The notes under the pieces: model-generated
What the model saw: the letters and a program-made list of their open reading frames with translations, nothing else
Databases searched by the model: none
What the model was told of the DNA's origin: nothing
Program-made: the position numbers and the translations under genes
In this document: one piece after another, positions 18,422 through 26,860 of the stretch
Numbering within the stretch: position 1 is the first letter of the stretch
How the letters are laid out: each line of letters begins with the position of its first letter
From: Alphaproteobacteria bacterium
GTDB taxonomy: Bacteria; Pseudomonadota; Alphaproteobacteria; Micropepsales; Micropepsaceae
Length of the DNA stretch: 64,000 bases
Assembly (NCBI GenBank): GCA_947475445.1
Contig: CANJLC010000007.1
Location: forward strand, 59,501-123,500
Direction of reading: 5' to 3'

Positions 18422-19167
18422 CAGATCGCACCGGCTTCTTTGAGCTTGTCGAGCAACTCGCCCACGCTCTTGACCTTGACGCCGGCGCCGCGCCTGGGCG
18501 GCTCGCTGACCTTCAGTATTTTCAGGCGAGGCGCAACGTCCACGCCGTAATCGGCGGGCGCTTTTTCCTCGATGGTTTTTTTCTTGGCCTTCATGATGTT
18601 GGGCAGCGAGGCATAACGCGGCTCGTTCAGCCGCAAATCGGTGGTCATCACGGCGGGCAATTTCACTTCGACGGTCTGGAGCCCGCCATCAATCTCTCGC
18701 GCGATTTTCGCGGAAGCCTCGGAAAGCTCCAGGCTGTGGGCGAAGGTGCCCTGGCCCCAGCCCAGCAGCGCCGCCAGCATCTGGCCGGTCTGGTTGGAAT
18801 CATCGTCAATCGCCTGCTTGCCGGTGATCACCAGCATGGGCTTTTCGGCCTCGCAAATGGCCTTGAGGATTTTCGCTATCCCCAGCGGCTCCACCTCGCC
18901 CTCCACTTTCACCAGGATGCCGCGATCGGCGCCCATCGCCAAAGCGGTGCGCAGCGTTTCGCTGGCTTGCGCCGGCCCGATGGATACGGCGATGATTTCG
19001 CTGGCCTTGCCCTTTTCCTTCAGGCGCACCGCTTCCTCGACGGCGATTTCGTCAAAGGGGTTCATGGACATCTTGACGTTGGCGAGGTCCACGCCGCTGC
19101 CATCCGACTTCACCCGGACCTTCACGTTGTAGTCGACCACCCGCTTGACGGGCACCAGGACTTTCAT
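18421..19167 (-). CDS. etfB: Electron transfer flavoprotein beta subunit
   Basis: The AMP-binding partner of EtfA. The start is the ATG at 19167 ([14 protein letters not shown]), giving the usual 248 residues; six extra upstream codons are not family-like. The region [16 protein letters not shown] (about 44-59) and the [17 protein letters not shown] signature (about 117-133) are intact. It is the first gene of the etfB-etfA-hbd run. An 11-bp perfect inverted repeat lies about 150 bp upstream. Confidence 0.97.
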   Translation of the reverse strand: MKVLVPVKRVVDYNVKVRVKSDGSGVDLANVKMSMNPFDEIAVEEAVRLKEKGKASEIIAVSIGPAQASETLRTALAMGADRGILVKVEGEVEPLGIAKILKAICEAEKPMLVITGKQAIDDDSNQTGQMLAALLGWGQGTFAHSLELSEASAKIAREIDGGLQTVEVKLPAVMTTDLRLNEPRYASLPNIMKAKKKTIEEKAPADYGVDVAPRLKILKVSEPPRRGAGVKVKSVGELLDKLKEAGAI

Positions 19168-19318
19168 CGCGTTATCGGATCCCAAAAAGGACGGCCTTCT
19201 GACCGCCGGATGAACCGGCTTGTGGTTGGCGCCGTGCTGTTGTGCGGCGCAAAAATTAGGCGCCGGTCTTGTCCGCTGTCAACGAAGGGGCAGGGGTGGC
19301 AGGCATGCCAAGGCTACA

Positions 19319-19343
19319 GGATTTGCTGCGTTGCAGCAAATCC
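19319..19343. repeat. Perfect inverted repeat upstream of etfB
   Basis: GGATTTGCTGC, a 3-base loop (GTT) and GCAGCAAATCC form an 11-bp perfect palindrome in the 207-bp gap between etfB and the cytochrome c gene. No U-run follows on either strand, so a classic terminator is not supported. It could be a factor-independent hairpin ending the etfB leader region or an operator for a TetR/GntR-type regulator of etf genes; the sequence cannot separate these. Confidence 0.6.
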
Positions 19344-19374
19344 TGATGCGGCATTCTGCCACGTAAAGGAATGC

Positions 19375-19749
19375 TTATTTCAGGCTGCCCAGATAGGAGA
19401 TGACGTCCTGGATCTGGTCCTTGCTGCTGATGCCCGGGAAGGCCATTTTGTTGCCCGGAACCAGCTTGGCGGGACCGGCGATCCATTTCGCCAGCGTTTC
19501 CTTGTTCCAGGTGATCCCGGAACTTTTCAGGGGACCCGAATATTGGAAGTCCGGCAGGGCGGCTGCCTTGCGGCCCACCACGCCAAACAGGTTGGGGCCC
19601 AGGCCATTGCCGGCGCCCTTGTCCACCTTGTGGCAGATGGCGCAGCGCTGGAATACGGCCTTGCCCTCTTCGATCTCGGTCTGGGCGTAGGCGCTGGAAA
19701 ACCCGCTGCAAGCCAGCATGGCGACCGTGGCGAAAACAAGTTTTTTCAT
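19375..19749 (-). CDS. Periplasmic class I c-type cytochrome
   Basis: A signal peptide (about 1-22, cleavage after AYA) precedes a mature domain of about 100 residues with the haem motif CAICH (Cys36-His40) and a distal Met102 in GNKMAFPG. This is the cytochrome c2/c550 pattern; it would carry electrons from the bc1 complex to an oxidase. I start it at the ATG at 19749; the longer upstream frame is not protein-like. It is monocistronic as far as can be seen. Confidence 0.93.
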   Translation of the reverse strand: MKKLVFATVAMLACSGFSSAYAQTEIEEGKAVFQRCAICHKVDKGAGNGLGPNLFGVVGRKAAALPDFQYSGPLKSSGITWNKETLAKWIAGPAKLVPGNKMAFPGISSKDQIQDVISYLGSLK

Positions 19750-19936
19750 TATCCGAATTCCGCTCGAAAGATTATGCCCCTGAAGGCCCACATATTCGCA
19801 TGGCCTCAATTGGCTTCGCAACAGGACATAGGGCCGCAAATCCACCACAATTGGCTCCCGCTGCATTGGAACGCCACAATGAAGCATGCATTATGAACGC
19901 AGCCTGAAGGCCCCATCCGACAATTCACGAGGAACT

Positions 19937-20968
19937 ATGCGCTCCCGCCTTTTGGGCCTGAAATCGGCCGTGCCCCCATTCGTCATCGCCCAGGACGAGG
20001 CTGAAAACTACGCCCACAAGCTGTTCGGCGGCGTGCGGGATATTTCACGCATGATCCCCGTCTTCCAGAATACCGGCATCGAACGGCGTTATTCCTGCGT
20101 GCCGATCGACTGGTACCTTGAGGAACATGGCTGGGTGGACCGCACCGCGCTCTATGTTTCCAATGCGGTGGACCTCCTGGCCGAGGTCACCGAAAAATTG
20201 CTGCAAGAAACCGGCATCAAGAAAGACGAGTTGGACGCCATCGTGATGGTGTCTACCACCGGCGTCGCCACCCCAAGCCTCGATGCGCTGCTGGTCGAGC
20301 GCATGGGCCTGCGCCGTGACATCCAGCGCCTGCCGATTTTCGGCCTGGGCTGTGCCGGCGGCGTGATCGGGTTGGCGCGGGCGGCGCAGATGGCGCGCTC
20401 CGAACCGGGCAGCAAGGTGCTTTTCCTGGCGGTGGAATTGTGCGCGCTCACCTTCCGCAAGAATGATTTTTCCAAGAGCAATATCGTGGCCTCGGCCTTG
20501 TTCGGCGACGGCGCGGCGGGCGCAATCCTGTCCACCGACGGCGATGGGCCGCAGGTGGGTGCGGCGGGCGAATATACCTGGCCGGATTCGCTCGATGTGA
20601 TGGGTTGGGACATGGCGGAAGACGGCTTGCAGGCGCGCTTCGCCAAATCCATCCCCGCCCTGGTCGCCGACGATTTCCGCAAATTGCTGGACGGCTTTCT
20701 GGGCAAGAACGGCATCATGCTGGACGAGATTGACGGTTTCGCCTGCCATCCCGGCGGCGCCAAGGTGCTGGATGCCCTCGAAGATGCGATGGACATGCAG
20801 CGCGGCGATTTGAAGGAAAGCCGCGCGGTGCTCAGGGACTATGGCAACATGTCGGCGGTAACGGCGCTGTTTGTCGCCGAGCGGATGAAACTGATGGGGC
20901 AGCAGACCTTGCTCACGGCGCTCGGTCCCGGCTTTAGCGCAACCTTCCTGATGCTGGACGGACGATGA
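19937..20968 (+). CDS. Type III polyketide synthase (chalcone synthase-like)
   Basis: It condenses acyl-CoA or acyl-ACP with malonyl units into pyrones or resorcinols. The full Cys-His-Asn triad is present: Cys139 in FGLGCAGG, His271 in ACHPGGAK and Asn304 in DYGNMSA. An AGGA precedes the ATG at 19937, giving 343 residues, typical of the bacterial BpsA/ArsB group. Its stop overlaps the methyltransferase start (ATGA, 20965-20968). With the next two genes it forms a compact secondary-metabolite operon. Confidence 0.92.
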   Translation: MRSRLLGLKSAVPPFVIAQDEAENYAHKLFGGVRDISRMIPVFQNTGIERRYSCVPIDWYLEEHGWVDRTALYVSNAVDLLAEVTEKLLQETGIKKDELDAIVMVSTTGVATPSLDALLVERMGLRRDIQRLPIFGLGCAGGVIGLARAAQMARSEPGSKVLFLAVELCALTFRKNDFSKSNIVASALFGDGAAGAILSTDGDGPQVGAAGEYTWPDSLDVMGWDMAEDGLQARFAKSIPALVADDFRKLLDGFLGKNGIMLDEIDGFACHPGGAKVLDALEDAMDMQRGDLKESRAVLRDYGNMSAVTALFVAERMKLMGQQTLLTALGPGFSATFLMLDGR

Positions 20969-21474
20969 ATCCCACCACCATCGCGTACATCATCCTGGCG
21001 CTGGTGGTGGTGCAGCGGCAGTTTGAGCTGGGCCTGGCCCAGCACAATACAAAAGCCTTGCTGGAGCGCGGCGCGGTGGAAATCGGCGCCCGCCATTATC
21101 CGCTGATCATCGCCCTGCATACGCTTTGGCTGCTGGCAATCCTGTGGTTCCTGCCCCGCCCCACTGTGATTTCCTGGCCGCTGCTGGGCATCTTTATCGT
21201 GCTTCAGGGTTTGCGCATCTGGGTGCTGGCGACGCTGGGTCCCTATTGGACCACGCGCATCATTTCGCTTTCTGATGCGCCTTTGATCACCGGCGGACCT
21301 TATCGCTTTGTGCGTCATCCCAATTACATGGTGGTGGCGGGCGAGATTGCGGTGCTGCCGCTGGCGTTCGGGGAAGTGACGGTGGCGATCATATTTTCCA
21401 TCGCCAATGCGGCACTGCTGTACTGGCGCATCCGGCAGGAAGAAACCGGCCTGGCAGGCCGCCGCACAGCATGA
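20965..21474 (+). CDS. Isoprenylcysteine carboxyl methyltransferase-like protein (BpsB-like)
   Basis: A 169-residue integral membrane protein with four or five hydrophobic segments and the ICMT-family C-terminal region (LITGGPYRFVRHPNYMVV at about 110-127, then RIRQEE). Homologues beside type III PKS genes, such as Bacillus BpsB, O-methylate alkylpyrones; that role is inferred here from position. It is coupled to the PKS by a four-base overlap and to the transporter by another (21471-21474). Confidence 0.88.
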   Translation: MNPTTIAYIILALVVVQRQFELGLAQHNTKALLERGAVEIGARHYPLIIALHTLWLLAILWFLPRPTVISWPLLGIFIVLQGLRIWVLATLGPYWTTRIISLSDAPLITGGPYRFVRHPNYMVVAGEIAVLPLAFGEVTVAIIFSIANAALLYWRIRQEETGLAGRRTA

Positions 21475-22973
21475 TCCGCCTCTGGCTCGGCTTTATCGCC
21501 ATGTGCCTGGGCCTGTTCATGGCGGTGCTTGATATCCAGGTCGTGGCCAGCGCGCTGACCACCATCGGCGCGCATTTTCATATCGCCCCGGAACGGCTGG
21601 GCTGGATCCAGACCGGCTATCTGATGGCCGAGGTGATCGCCATTCCCCTGACCGGGATCCTCACCCGCGCCTTGTCGCTGCGCTGGATGTTCGTGTCCGC
21701 GACACTGGGCTTCACTTTGGCCAGCGGGGCTTGCGCCTTCTCCACTTCGCTCGAAATGCTGATTGCGCTGCGGGTCATCCAGGGCTTTTGCGGCGGCATG
21801 CTGATCCCGGCCGTCTTCACCTCCATCTTCGTGATGATGCCCAAAGAGCGACAGGTGCTGGCCACGGTGCTGGCGGGCCTCTTCGCCATGATCGCGCCCA
21901 CCATCGGTCCGCTGGTCGGCGGCTATTTCACGCAAAACTTTTCCTGGGCCTGGATTTTCCTGATCAACATCCCGTTCGGATTGCTGGTCTGCCTGGTGGT
22001 GGGACTGTGCGTGCGCACCGGCAAGGCGGAATTGTCGGTGCTGAAAACCATCGACTATCTCACATTGACCCTGGCGGCGATTTTCCTGGGCACCCTTCAA
22101 CTGCTGCTCAATGAAGCGCCGTCACGCCACTGGCAAGGACTGTATGTCGTCACCCTGGCCGCCATCTGTGTTGCCTCGGGCGTGATTGGCGTGTGGCGTG
22201 CCCTGTCCCATGCCATGCCCTTTGTGGATTTGCGCCGTTTTCGCCATCGCAGTTTTTCGCTGGGCTGCGGCCTTTCCTTTGTCTTCGGCACCGGCCTGTA
22301 TGGCTCGGTCTATATGCTGGCGCTTTTCCTGGGGCTGGTGCGCGGCCACACCCCCCTGGTGATTGGCGAGATCATGATGGTTTCCGGTATCGCCCAGCTT
22401 GCCATGGCGCCGGTGGCGGCCATGCTGGAAACACGCATGGATGGCCGCTATCTCACGGCAATCGGCTTTGTCCTGTTCGGGCTGGGGCTCTTGAGCAATG
22501 GGCTGGTGACGCCGCAAAGCGATTTCTGGGATTTGTTCTGGCCGCAGATTTTGCGCGGGCTGGCGGTGATGCTGTGCATCCTGCCGGTCACGCGCCTGGC
22601 GCTTGAGGGCTGGGCGGAAAAAGACGTGGCCGACGCCAGCGGACTTTTCAACCTCAGCCGCAATCTGGGCGGCGCCATCGGCATTGCCCTGATTGATACG
22701 CTGCTGCAATCGCGTACTGCCGGCCATGTTTCGGCGCTGGTGGCGCGCCTTCAGGGCGGCGACGCCGCCACGGCGAAACTGGTGGGATTGCCCACGGCCA
22801 TGTTCCATGGCCAGGCGATGGGACCGGTGGATGCCATGACCAGGGCAATTATCGCACCCTTGGTCCAGCGCGCGGCGCTGACCCAGGCGCTGAATGAAGG
22901 GTGGCTGGCGCTGGCGGCGCTTTTCGCCGCCTCGCTGGCGCTGGTGTTCCTGATACGCCCGCTTAAGCGTTGA
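21471..22973 (+). CDS. MFS exporter, DHA2 (EmrB/QacA) type, 14 membrane segments
   Basis: This 500-residue major facilitator protein begins with LFMAVLDIQVVASAL, the first-helix motif D1 of drug:proton antiporters, and shows GPLVGGYFTQNFSWAWIFLI, the motif C region of exporters. It is coupled to the methyltransferase gene, so it probably exports the methylated polyketide. Drug export is the alternative. The last 11 bases overlap the end of the convergent cfa gene. Confidence 0.9.
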   Translation: MIRLWLGFIAMCLGLFMAVLDIQVVASALTTIGAHFHIAPERLGWIQTGYLMAEVIAIPLTGILTRALSLRWMFVSATLGFTLASGACAFSTSLEMLIALRVIQGFCGGMLIPAVFTSIFVMMPKERQVLATVLAGLFAMIAPTIGPLVGGYFTQNFSWAWIFLINIPFGLLVCLVVGLCVRTGKAELSVLKTIDYLTLTLAAIFLGTLQLLLNEAPSRHWQGLYVVTLAAICVASGVIGVWRALSHAMPFVDLRRFRHRSFSLGCGLSFVFGTGLYGSVYMLALFLGLVRGHTPLVIGEIMMVSGIAQLAMAPVAAMLETRMDGRYLTAIGFVLFGLGLLSNGLVTPQSDFWDLFWPQILRGLAVMLCILPVTRLALEGWAEKDVADASGLFNLSRNLGGAIGIALIDTLLQSRTAGHVSALVARLQGGDAATAKLVGLPTAMFHGQAMGPVDAMTRAIIAPLVQRAALTQALNEGWLALAALFAASLALVFLIRPLKR

Positions 22974-24129
22974 CCAGTTCGACCTGCACCACGTCGGTGC
23001 GCGAGACGTTGAAGGCCGCGGCACAGATCCCCAGGTAGAATTGCCAGTTGCGCAGGAAGCGCTCGTCATGGCCGAGCGCCGCGATCTCGCTGCTTTTTTC
23101 CTGCATCTTGTCCGACCAGGCACGCAGGGTGCGGGCATAATCCTTGCCGAAGGCGAAGGCGCCGGCGAATTTCAATCCAGCCTTTTCCGCCTCGCCGCGG
23201 AAGCGCGCCAGCGACGGCAGCATGCCGCCGGGGAAAACATAATGGCGCACGAAATCCGAGCGGGTGCGGTAGCCGTCGAACAGCTCATCGCGGATGGTGA
23301 TGGTCTGGATCACGGCCCGGCCGCCCCGCTTCAGCCGCTCTGCCACCGTGGCAAAATATTGCGGCCAGTAATGCTCGCCCACCGCCTCGAACATCTCGAT
23401 CGAAACGATATTGTCGAACTTGCCTTTGCAGAGGCGGTAATCCTCCAGCCTGATGTCCGCCGCGCCGCTGAGGCGCTGGGTGGCGAAAGCATGCTGGGCC
23501 GGGGAGATGGTCAGGCCCGTGACATTGTAGTTGTCCTGGCTGGCCCGTTCGGCAAAACCGCCCCAGCCGCAGCCGATTTCCAGCACTGACGCGCGTGGCG
23601 TGTCGAACTTGGACAGGATGCGCTCATACTTGTTCTGCTGGGCGCGATAAAGTTCGTCGGTGCCGTCATACAGCGCCGAGGAATAGGTCATGCTGGGGTC
23701 CAGCCACAGCCGGTAGAAATCGTTGCCAACATCGTAATGGTCCTTGATGTTGCGCGCCGAGCCGGCGATGGAATTGCGCCGCACCAGGGCGTTGTGGATC
23801 ACAAAGCCCAGGCGGTTGATGAAATTGCCGTCGGAAAAATTTTCCAGCTTGTCGAGGTTGAGCAGGAAAAGGCTGATAAGGTTCTCGACATTGTCGGTCT
23901 GCCAGCTTCCGGCGATATATTCCTCGCCAAGCCCGATATCGCCGCGCGCCATGATCCGGCGCAGCACATCCCAGCTGTGAATCTGGAACAGGGCCTGCGG
24001 GCCCGGCTTGTCGCCAACCACCTTGGTCACTTCCCCGTCGGGGGCGATTAAGGTCAGGCTGCCGGTATCAATACGCGCAATCGCGGCGCGCCATTTGGCG
24101 GCAATGAAGGACGCTGGAATAAGGCTCAT
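22963..24129 (-). CDS. cfa: Cyclopropane-fatty-acyl-phospholipid synthase
   Basis: It adds a methylene group from SAM to unsaturated phospholipid chains, protecting membranes against stress. The SAM motif VLEIGCGWGGFA (about 184-195), the LTISPAQHAFA region and SIEMFEAVGEHYW (about 244-256) are clear. At 388 residues the length is typical. It lies 49 bp after the FAD oxidoreductase gene; that pair, with DUF2177 opposite, matches known RpoE-ChrR (singlet oxygen) regulon content. Confidence 0.95.
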   Translation of the reverse strand: MSLIPASFIAAKWRAAIARIDTGSLTLIAPDGEVTKVVGDKPGPQALFQIHSWDVLRRIMARGDIGLGEEYIAGSWQTDNVENLISLFLLNLDKLENFSDGNFINRLGFVIHNALVRRNSIAGSARNIKDHYDVGNDFYRLWLDPSMTYSSALYDGTDELYRAQQNKYERILSKFDTPRASVLEIGCGWGGFAERASQDNYNVTGLTISPAQHAFATQRLSGAADIRLEDYRLCKGKFDNIVSIEMFEAVGEHYWPQYFATVAERLKRGGRAVIQTITIRDELFDGYRTRSDFVRHYVFPGGMLPSLARFRGEAEKAGLKFAGAFAFGKDYARTLRAWSDKMQEKSSEIAALGHDERFLRNWQFYLGICAAAFNVSRTDVVQVELVNA

Positions 24130-24178
24130 GGGTTTTTTGCCTCCCGGGCAGGATTATAGCGCGGTGCGACGACAGTTT

Positions 24179-25480
24179 CTATTCAGCCGCCAGCGCCGGG
24201 ACCCGGATTTGCTGCGCTGCATCGTCTGACCAGGGAATGCGGCTGCCCAGCCGGCGGGCGACATGGACGGCGCTGGAAAGCCCGTCCTCATGGAAGCCGT
24301 GGCGCAGATGGGCGCCGCAAAACCAGGTGCTGCGGGTGCCCTGCAGGTCCCTGATCTGGCCCTGGGCCGCCAGCGCGGCATGATCGAACACGGGATGGTC
24401 AAATTCGGCCTCGTCGAAAATCCTGTCCGCCGCAATGGGCTTGCTGGGATTGAGACTGACAAACAAGGGGCAGCTTTCATCGATTCCCTGCAGCTGGTTC
24501 ATCCAGTAGCTGACGGTGATGTTGGGATGCGCCCGGTCGCCGTCGGAATGATAGACCCAGCTTGCCCAGCAGCGCCTGCGCCTGGGCATGACACTGGTAT
24601 CGCGGTGAAGCACGGCCCGGTTCTTCTGGTAGCGGAACGCGCCCAGCGCGGTGCGCTCGGCGGTGCTGGCGTCCTTCAGAAGCGCCAGTGCTTCGTTGCC
24701 GTGACAGGCCAGCACCAATTCGTCATAGGTTTCGCTCTGCCCCGTGGCGTCCTTGACCTGCACCTTGCCGTCATGGCGCGTGATCGCCACCGCGCCGCAA
24801 TTGGTGCGTATGCGATGTTCAAACGGCTTGGCCAGCCGCCGCACATATTCCTGCGAGCCGCCCGTCACCGTGTACCATTGCGGCTGGCCGCTGACGGACA
24901 GCAAATGATGGTTGGCGAAAAACCGCACCAGGCTCTGGGCCGGAAAGTCCATCATCTGGGTGGTGGGGCAGCTCCAGATCGCGCCCGCCATGGGCAGGAG
25001 ATAATAGTGCCGGAACCAGTCGCCGAGCCCCATGTGGATGATCAGTTCATCCAGGGTCAAATGCGGGTGCTCCTGCACCGTGCGTTCGGCGTCGCGGTTG
25101 AAGGCAAGGACATCTCGCACCAGCATGGCGAAACGCGGGCGCAGCAAATTGCGGCGCTGGCCGATCACGGCATTGAGGTCGGCCGCGCCCCATTCCAGCC
25201 AGCCATCGCGGATGGTGGCGGCGAAGGTCATGTCGCTTTTGTGTGACGCAACCCCAAGCTCCTCGAAAAGCCCCGTCAGGTTGGGATAGTTGGGCCTGTT
25301 GAAGACGATAAAGCCGGTGTCGACAGGGATGGCGCGCCCGTCATAATCCACCGTCACGGTGCGGCTATGGCCGCCGATGCGTTGGCCTTTCTCATAAACG
25401 GTGATGTCATGATCGGGATTGAGCAAATACGCCGCGCCCAGTCCTGAAATTCCCGTGCCGACAATAGCGATGCGCGCCAT
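24179..25480 (-). CDS. FAD-dependent amine-oxidase-like oxidoreductase
   Basis: The N-terminal dinucleotide motif is IVGTGISGLGAAYLL (about 5-19), followed by GGHSRTVTVDYDG; the rest matches the NAD(P)/FAD-binding amine oxidase-like proteins encoded with cfa. The substrate is unknown, though an acyl-chain modification is suspected. The 433-residue length is normal. The DUF1365 gene that often lies between this gene and cfa is absent. A TGATCC-N18-TAAAAT promoter motif lies 22-51 bases upstream of the start. Confidence 0.9.
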   Translation of the reverse strand: MARIAIVGTGISGLGAAYLLNPDHDITVYEKGQRIGGHSRTVTVDYDGRAIPVDTGFIVFNRPNYPNLTGLFEELGVASHKSDMTFAATIRDGWLEWGAADLNAVIGQRRNLLRPRFAMLVRDVLAFNRDAERTVQEHPHLTLDELIIHMGLGDWFRHYYLLPMAGAIWSCPTTQMMDFPAQSLVRFFANHHLLSVSGQPQWYTVTGGSQEYVRRLAKPFEHRIRTNCGAVAITRHDGKVQVKDATGQSETYDELVLACHGNEALALLKDASTAERTALGAFRYQKNRAVLHRDTSVMPRRRRCWASWVYHSDGDRAHPNITVSYWMNQLQGIDESCPLFVSLNPSKPIAADRIFDEAEFDHPVFDHAALAAQGQIRDLQGTRSTWFCGAHLRHGFHEDGLSSAVHVARRLGSRIPWSDDAAQQIRVPALAAE

Positions 25481-25501
25481 GAAATCCCCGTTTTGGTCCT
25501 T

Positions 25502-25531
25502 ATTTTACGCAGCTGGGCCGGCGGCGGATCA
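25502..25531 (-). promoter_or_regulatory. Putative ECF (RpoE/ChrR-type) promoter of FAD oxidoreductase-cfa
   Basis: On the minus strand TGATCC (25531-25526) is followed by an 18-base spacer and TAAAAT (25507-25502). TGATCC with this spacing is the -35 element known for alphaproteobacterial RpoE-ChrR promoters, which control cfa and its FAD oxidoreductase partner in other species. The -35 sits in a palindrome (GGATCA-C-TGATCC) shared with the promoter facing the other way. No rpoE/chrR genes are in this window. Confidence 0.6.
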
Positions 25532-25532
25532 C

Positions 25533-25562
25533 TGATCCAAAGCCTCGCCCCCCTCGTAGAAG
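25533..25562 (+). promoter_or_regulatory. Putative divergent ECF promoter of the DUF2177 gene
   Basis: TGATCC (25533-25538), an 18-base spacer and TAGAAG (25557-25562) mirror the promoter on the other strand. The -10 element ends only four bases before the ATG at 25567, so transcription from here would give a leaderless or nearly leaderless mRNA. The -10 match is weaker than on the minus strand. Confidence 0.45.
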
Positions 25563-25566
25563 GACC

Positions 25567-25977
25567 ATGCGTGAAAGCATTGTCGCCTATCTGGCCGCCG
25601 CCATCGTCATGGCAGGGCTGGATTTTGTCTGGCTGAAGCTGTCCGCCGAGCCCCTTTATCACCGGGCGCTCGGCACGGTGATGGCGGACAAGCCCAACAT
25701 GCTTGCCGCTGTGGCCTTCTATCTCGTCTATCTGGTGGGCGTGGTGGTATTCGCGGTCCGGCCCGCCCTGGAAAGCGGCGACTGGCAATCGGCCTTGTGG
25801 CGCGGCGCGCTGCTGGGCTTTATCGCCTACGCCACCTATGACCTGACCAACCTGGCGACGCTGCGGGTCTGGACGCTCAAGATATCCTTGATCGACATGG
25901 CCTGGGGTGCGGCGCTGACCGCCATCGCCGCCAGCGCCAGCGCCGCCATCACATTGATGCTTGCGGCCAGGCCTTAG
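25567..25977 (+). CDS. DUF2177 family membrane protein
   Basis: A 136-residue protein with four predicted membrane segments and the family landmarks GLDFVWLKLSAEPLYHRALG (about 19-38) and ATYDLTNLATLRVW (about 92-105). DUF2177 is uncharacterised but is a recurrent member of singlet-oxygen (RpoE-ChrR) gene sets, which fits its position opposite the FAD oxidoreductase-cfa pair. The stop shares TTAG with the convergent gene. Confidence 0.9.
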   Translation: MRESIVAYLAAAIVMAGLDFVWLKLSAEPLYHRALGTVMADKPNMLAAVAFYLVYLVGVVVFAVRPALESGDWQSALWRGALLGFIAYATYDLTNLATLRVWTLKISLIDMAWGAALTAIAASASAAITLMLAARP

Positions 25978-26339
25978 CCGGGCGATCTGGGCTGCAGCGT
26001 GATCTGCTCGGCTTCAAGCGAGGATGTCAGGACATTGTGGCCCTGGTCGTAATTGAACTTGTCCGCCCCCACCATCACGACAGCCGTGGAGCCCATCAGG
26101 GCCACAGCCACGCTCAGCGGCGCACCATTCTCATCCATCACGACTTTTTGCACCGCGCCGACATGGATGCCCCTGGCATCCACCACCATGGCTGTCGCCA
26201 GGGTCGCGGGCGGGTTGGGGAGGGAGTTGAGCGCAATCAGGCCGCTGCTCTGGCCAAAGGCGTCGGGGGCGGCGCTGGCGCCGCCTGCCAGAAGCAGCAG
26301 GACTGTGGCGCAAAGCGTGCTATTGCAGATCGTGTTCAT
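25974..26339 (-). CDS. Exported PRC-barrel-like small protein
   Basis: About 121 residues: a signal peptide (about 1-23, ending GGASA) and a small beta-rich domain (TAMVVDARGIHVGAVQKVVM at about 46-65) that resembles PRC-barrel proteins; the family call is tentative. The ATG at 26339 lies eight bases after an ACGGAG; an ATG two codons earlier (26345) is too close to that site. A palindromic GGAAC/GTTCC promoter motif upstream suggests general stress control. Confidence 0.65.
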   Translation of the reverse strand: MNTICNSTLCATVLLLLAGGASAAPDAFGQSSGLIALNSLPNPPATLATAMVVDARGIHVGAVQKVVMDENGAPLSVAVALMGSTAVVMVGADKFNYDQGHNVLTSSLEAEQITLQPRSPG

Positions 26340-26400
26340 GGGCATAACTCCGTTTTTCACCACAGGGTAAAAACGGCCAGCCATGGCCGGCCGTTCCGGC

Positions 26401-26427
26401 GGAACCCCTGCGCTTCTGGCGGGTTCC
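26401..26427. promoter_or_regulatory. Divergent EcfG-type promoter motif (GGAAC-N17-GTTCC)
   Basis: GGAAC (26401-26405) and GTTCC (26423-26427) are 17 bases apart. Read on either strand this is GGAAC-N16-GGTT, one base from the GGAAC-N16-CGTT promoter of the alphaproteobacterial general stress sigma factor. It lies between the PRC-like gene (minus) and the DUF3309 gene (plus). The same geometry occurs at the phyR/nepR locus. Confidence 0.6.
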
Positions 26428-26455
26428 ATATGCAACGTTCAGGAAGGACATTTTC

Positions 26456-26608
26456 ATGGGAACTATTTTAATCATCATCCTGCTGCTGCTGCTTTTGGGC
26501 GCCTTTCCGGCTTGGCCGCACAGCCGCAATTGGGGCTATTACCCCTCCGGCGGGTTGGGCCTGATCCTGGTGATCGTGCTGGTTTTGGCACTGTTGGGCC
26601 GCATCTAG
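26456..26608 (+). CDS. DUF3309-like 50-residue membrane protein
   Basis: Two hydrophobic helices (residues about 3-18 and 33-49) flank a short PHSRNWGYYPSGG loop, the pattern of the DUF3309 family. A strong AGGAAGGA precedes the ATG. The family is small, uncharacterised and often stress-induced. It is the first of three short genes read in the same direction from a motif that looks like an EcfG promoter. Confidence 0.8.
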   Translation: MGTILIIILLLLLLGAFPAWPHSRNWGYYPSGGLGLILVIVLVLALLGRI

Positions 26609-26622
26609 CCCGGGCGCCCCTC

Positions 26623-26850
26623 ATGGCAAAGAAGAAATTGCTGGAAGACATCAAGAATCGCCCCGACAGGTTCTACCGCCTGCCCGGTGACGTCATGCGC
26701 GATCGCCGCTTCAATGATGGCGAGCGCTCCGAGATCCTGCATGCCTGGCTTGACCAGGCCGATGACGTGGTGCGCCCGCATATCGAAAGCGCGCTGGAAG
26801 AACTGCAAAGCCGAATTCAGGCCCAGGCGCCCGATCACGCGGCGGAATAG
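26623..26850 (+). CDS. Small charged protein of unknown function
   Basis: This 75-residue protein starts MAKKKLLEDIKNRPDRFYRL and is charged and helical throughout, with no membrane segment or signal. I do not recognise a characterised family. It begins 14 bases after the DUF3309 gene; a much longer upstream frame is only a shadow. The DVMRDRRFNDGERSEILHAW stretch (about 23-42) looks like a compact helical domain. Confidence 0.65.
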   Translation: MAKKKLLEDIKNRPDRFYRLPGDVMRDRRFNDGERSEILHAWLDQADDVVRPHIESALEELQSRIQAQAPDHAAE

Positions 26851-26860
26851 GAGAAACGAC

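Noticed and set aside
26383..26622. Upstream extension of the 75-residue gene
   Set aside because: It overlaps the DUF3309 gene in another frame and is not protein-like; the ATG at 26623 directly follows that gene.
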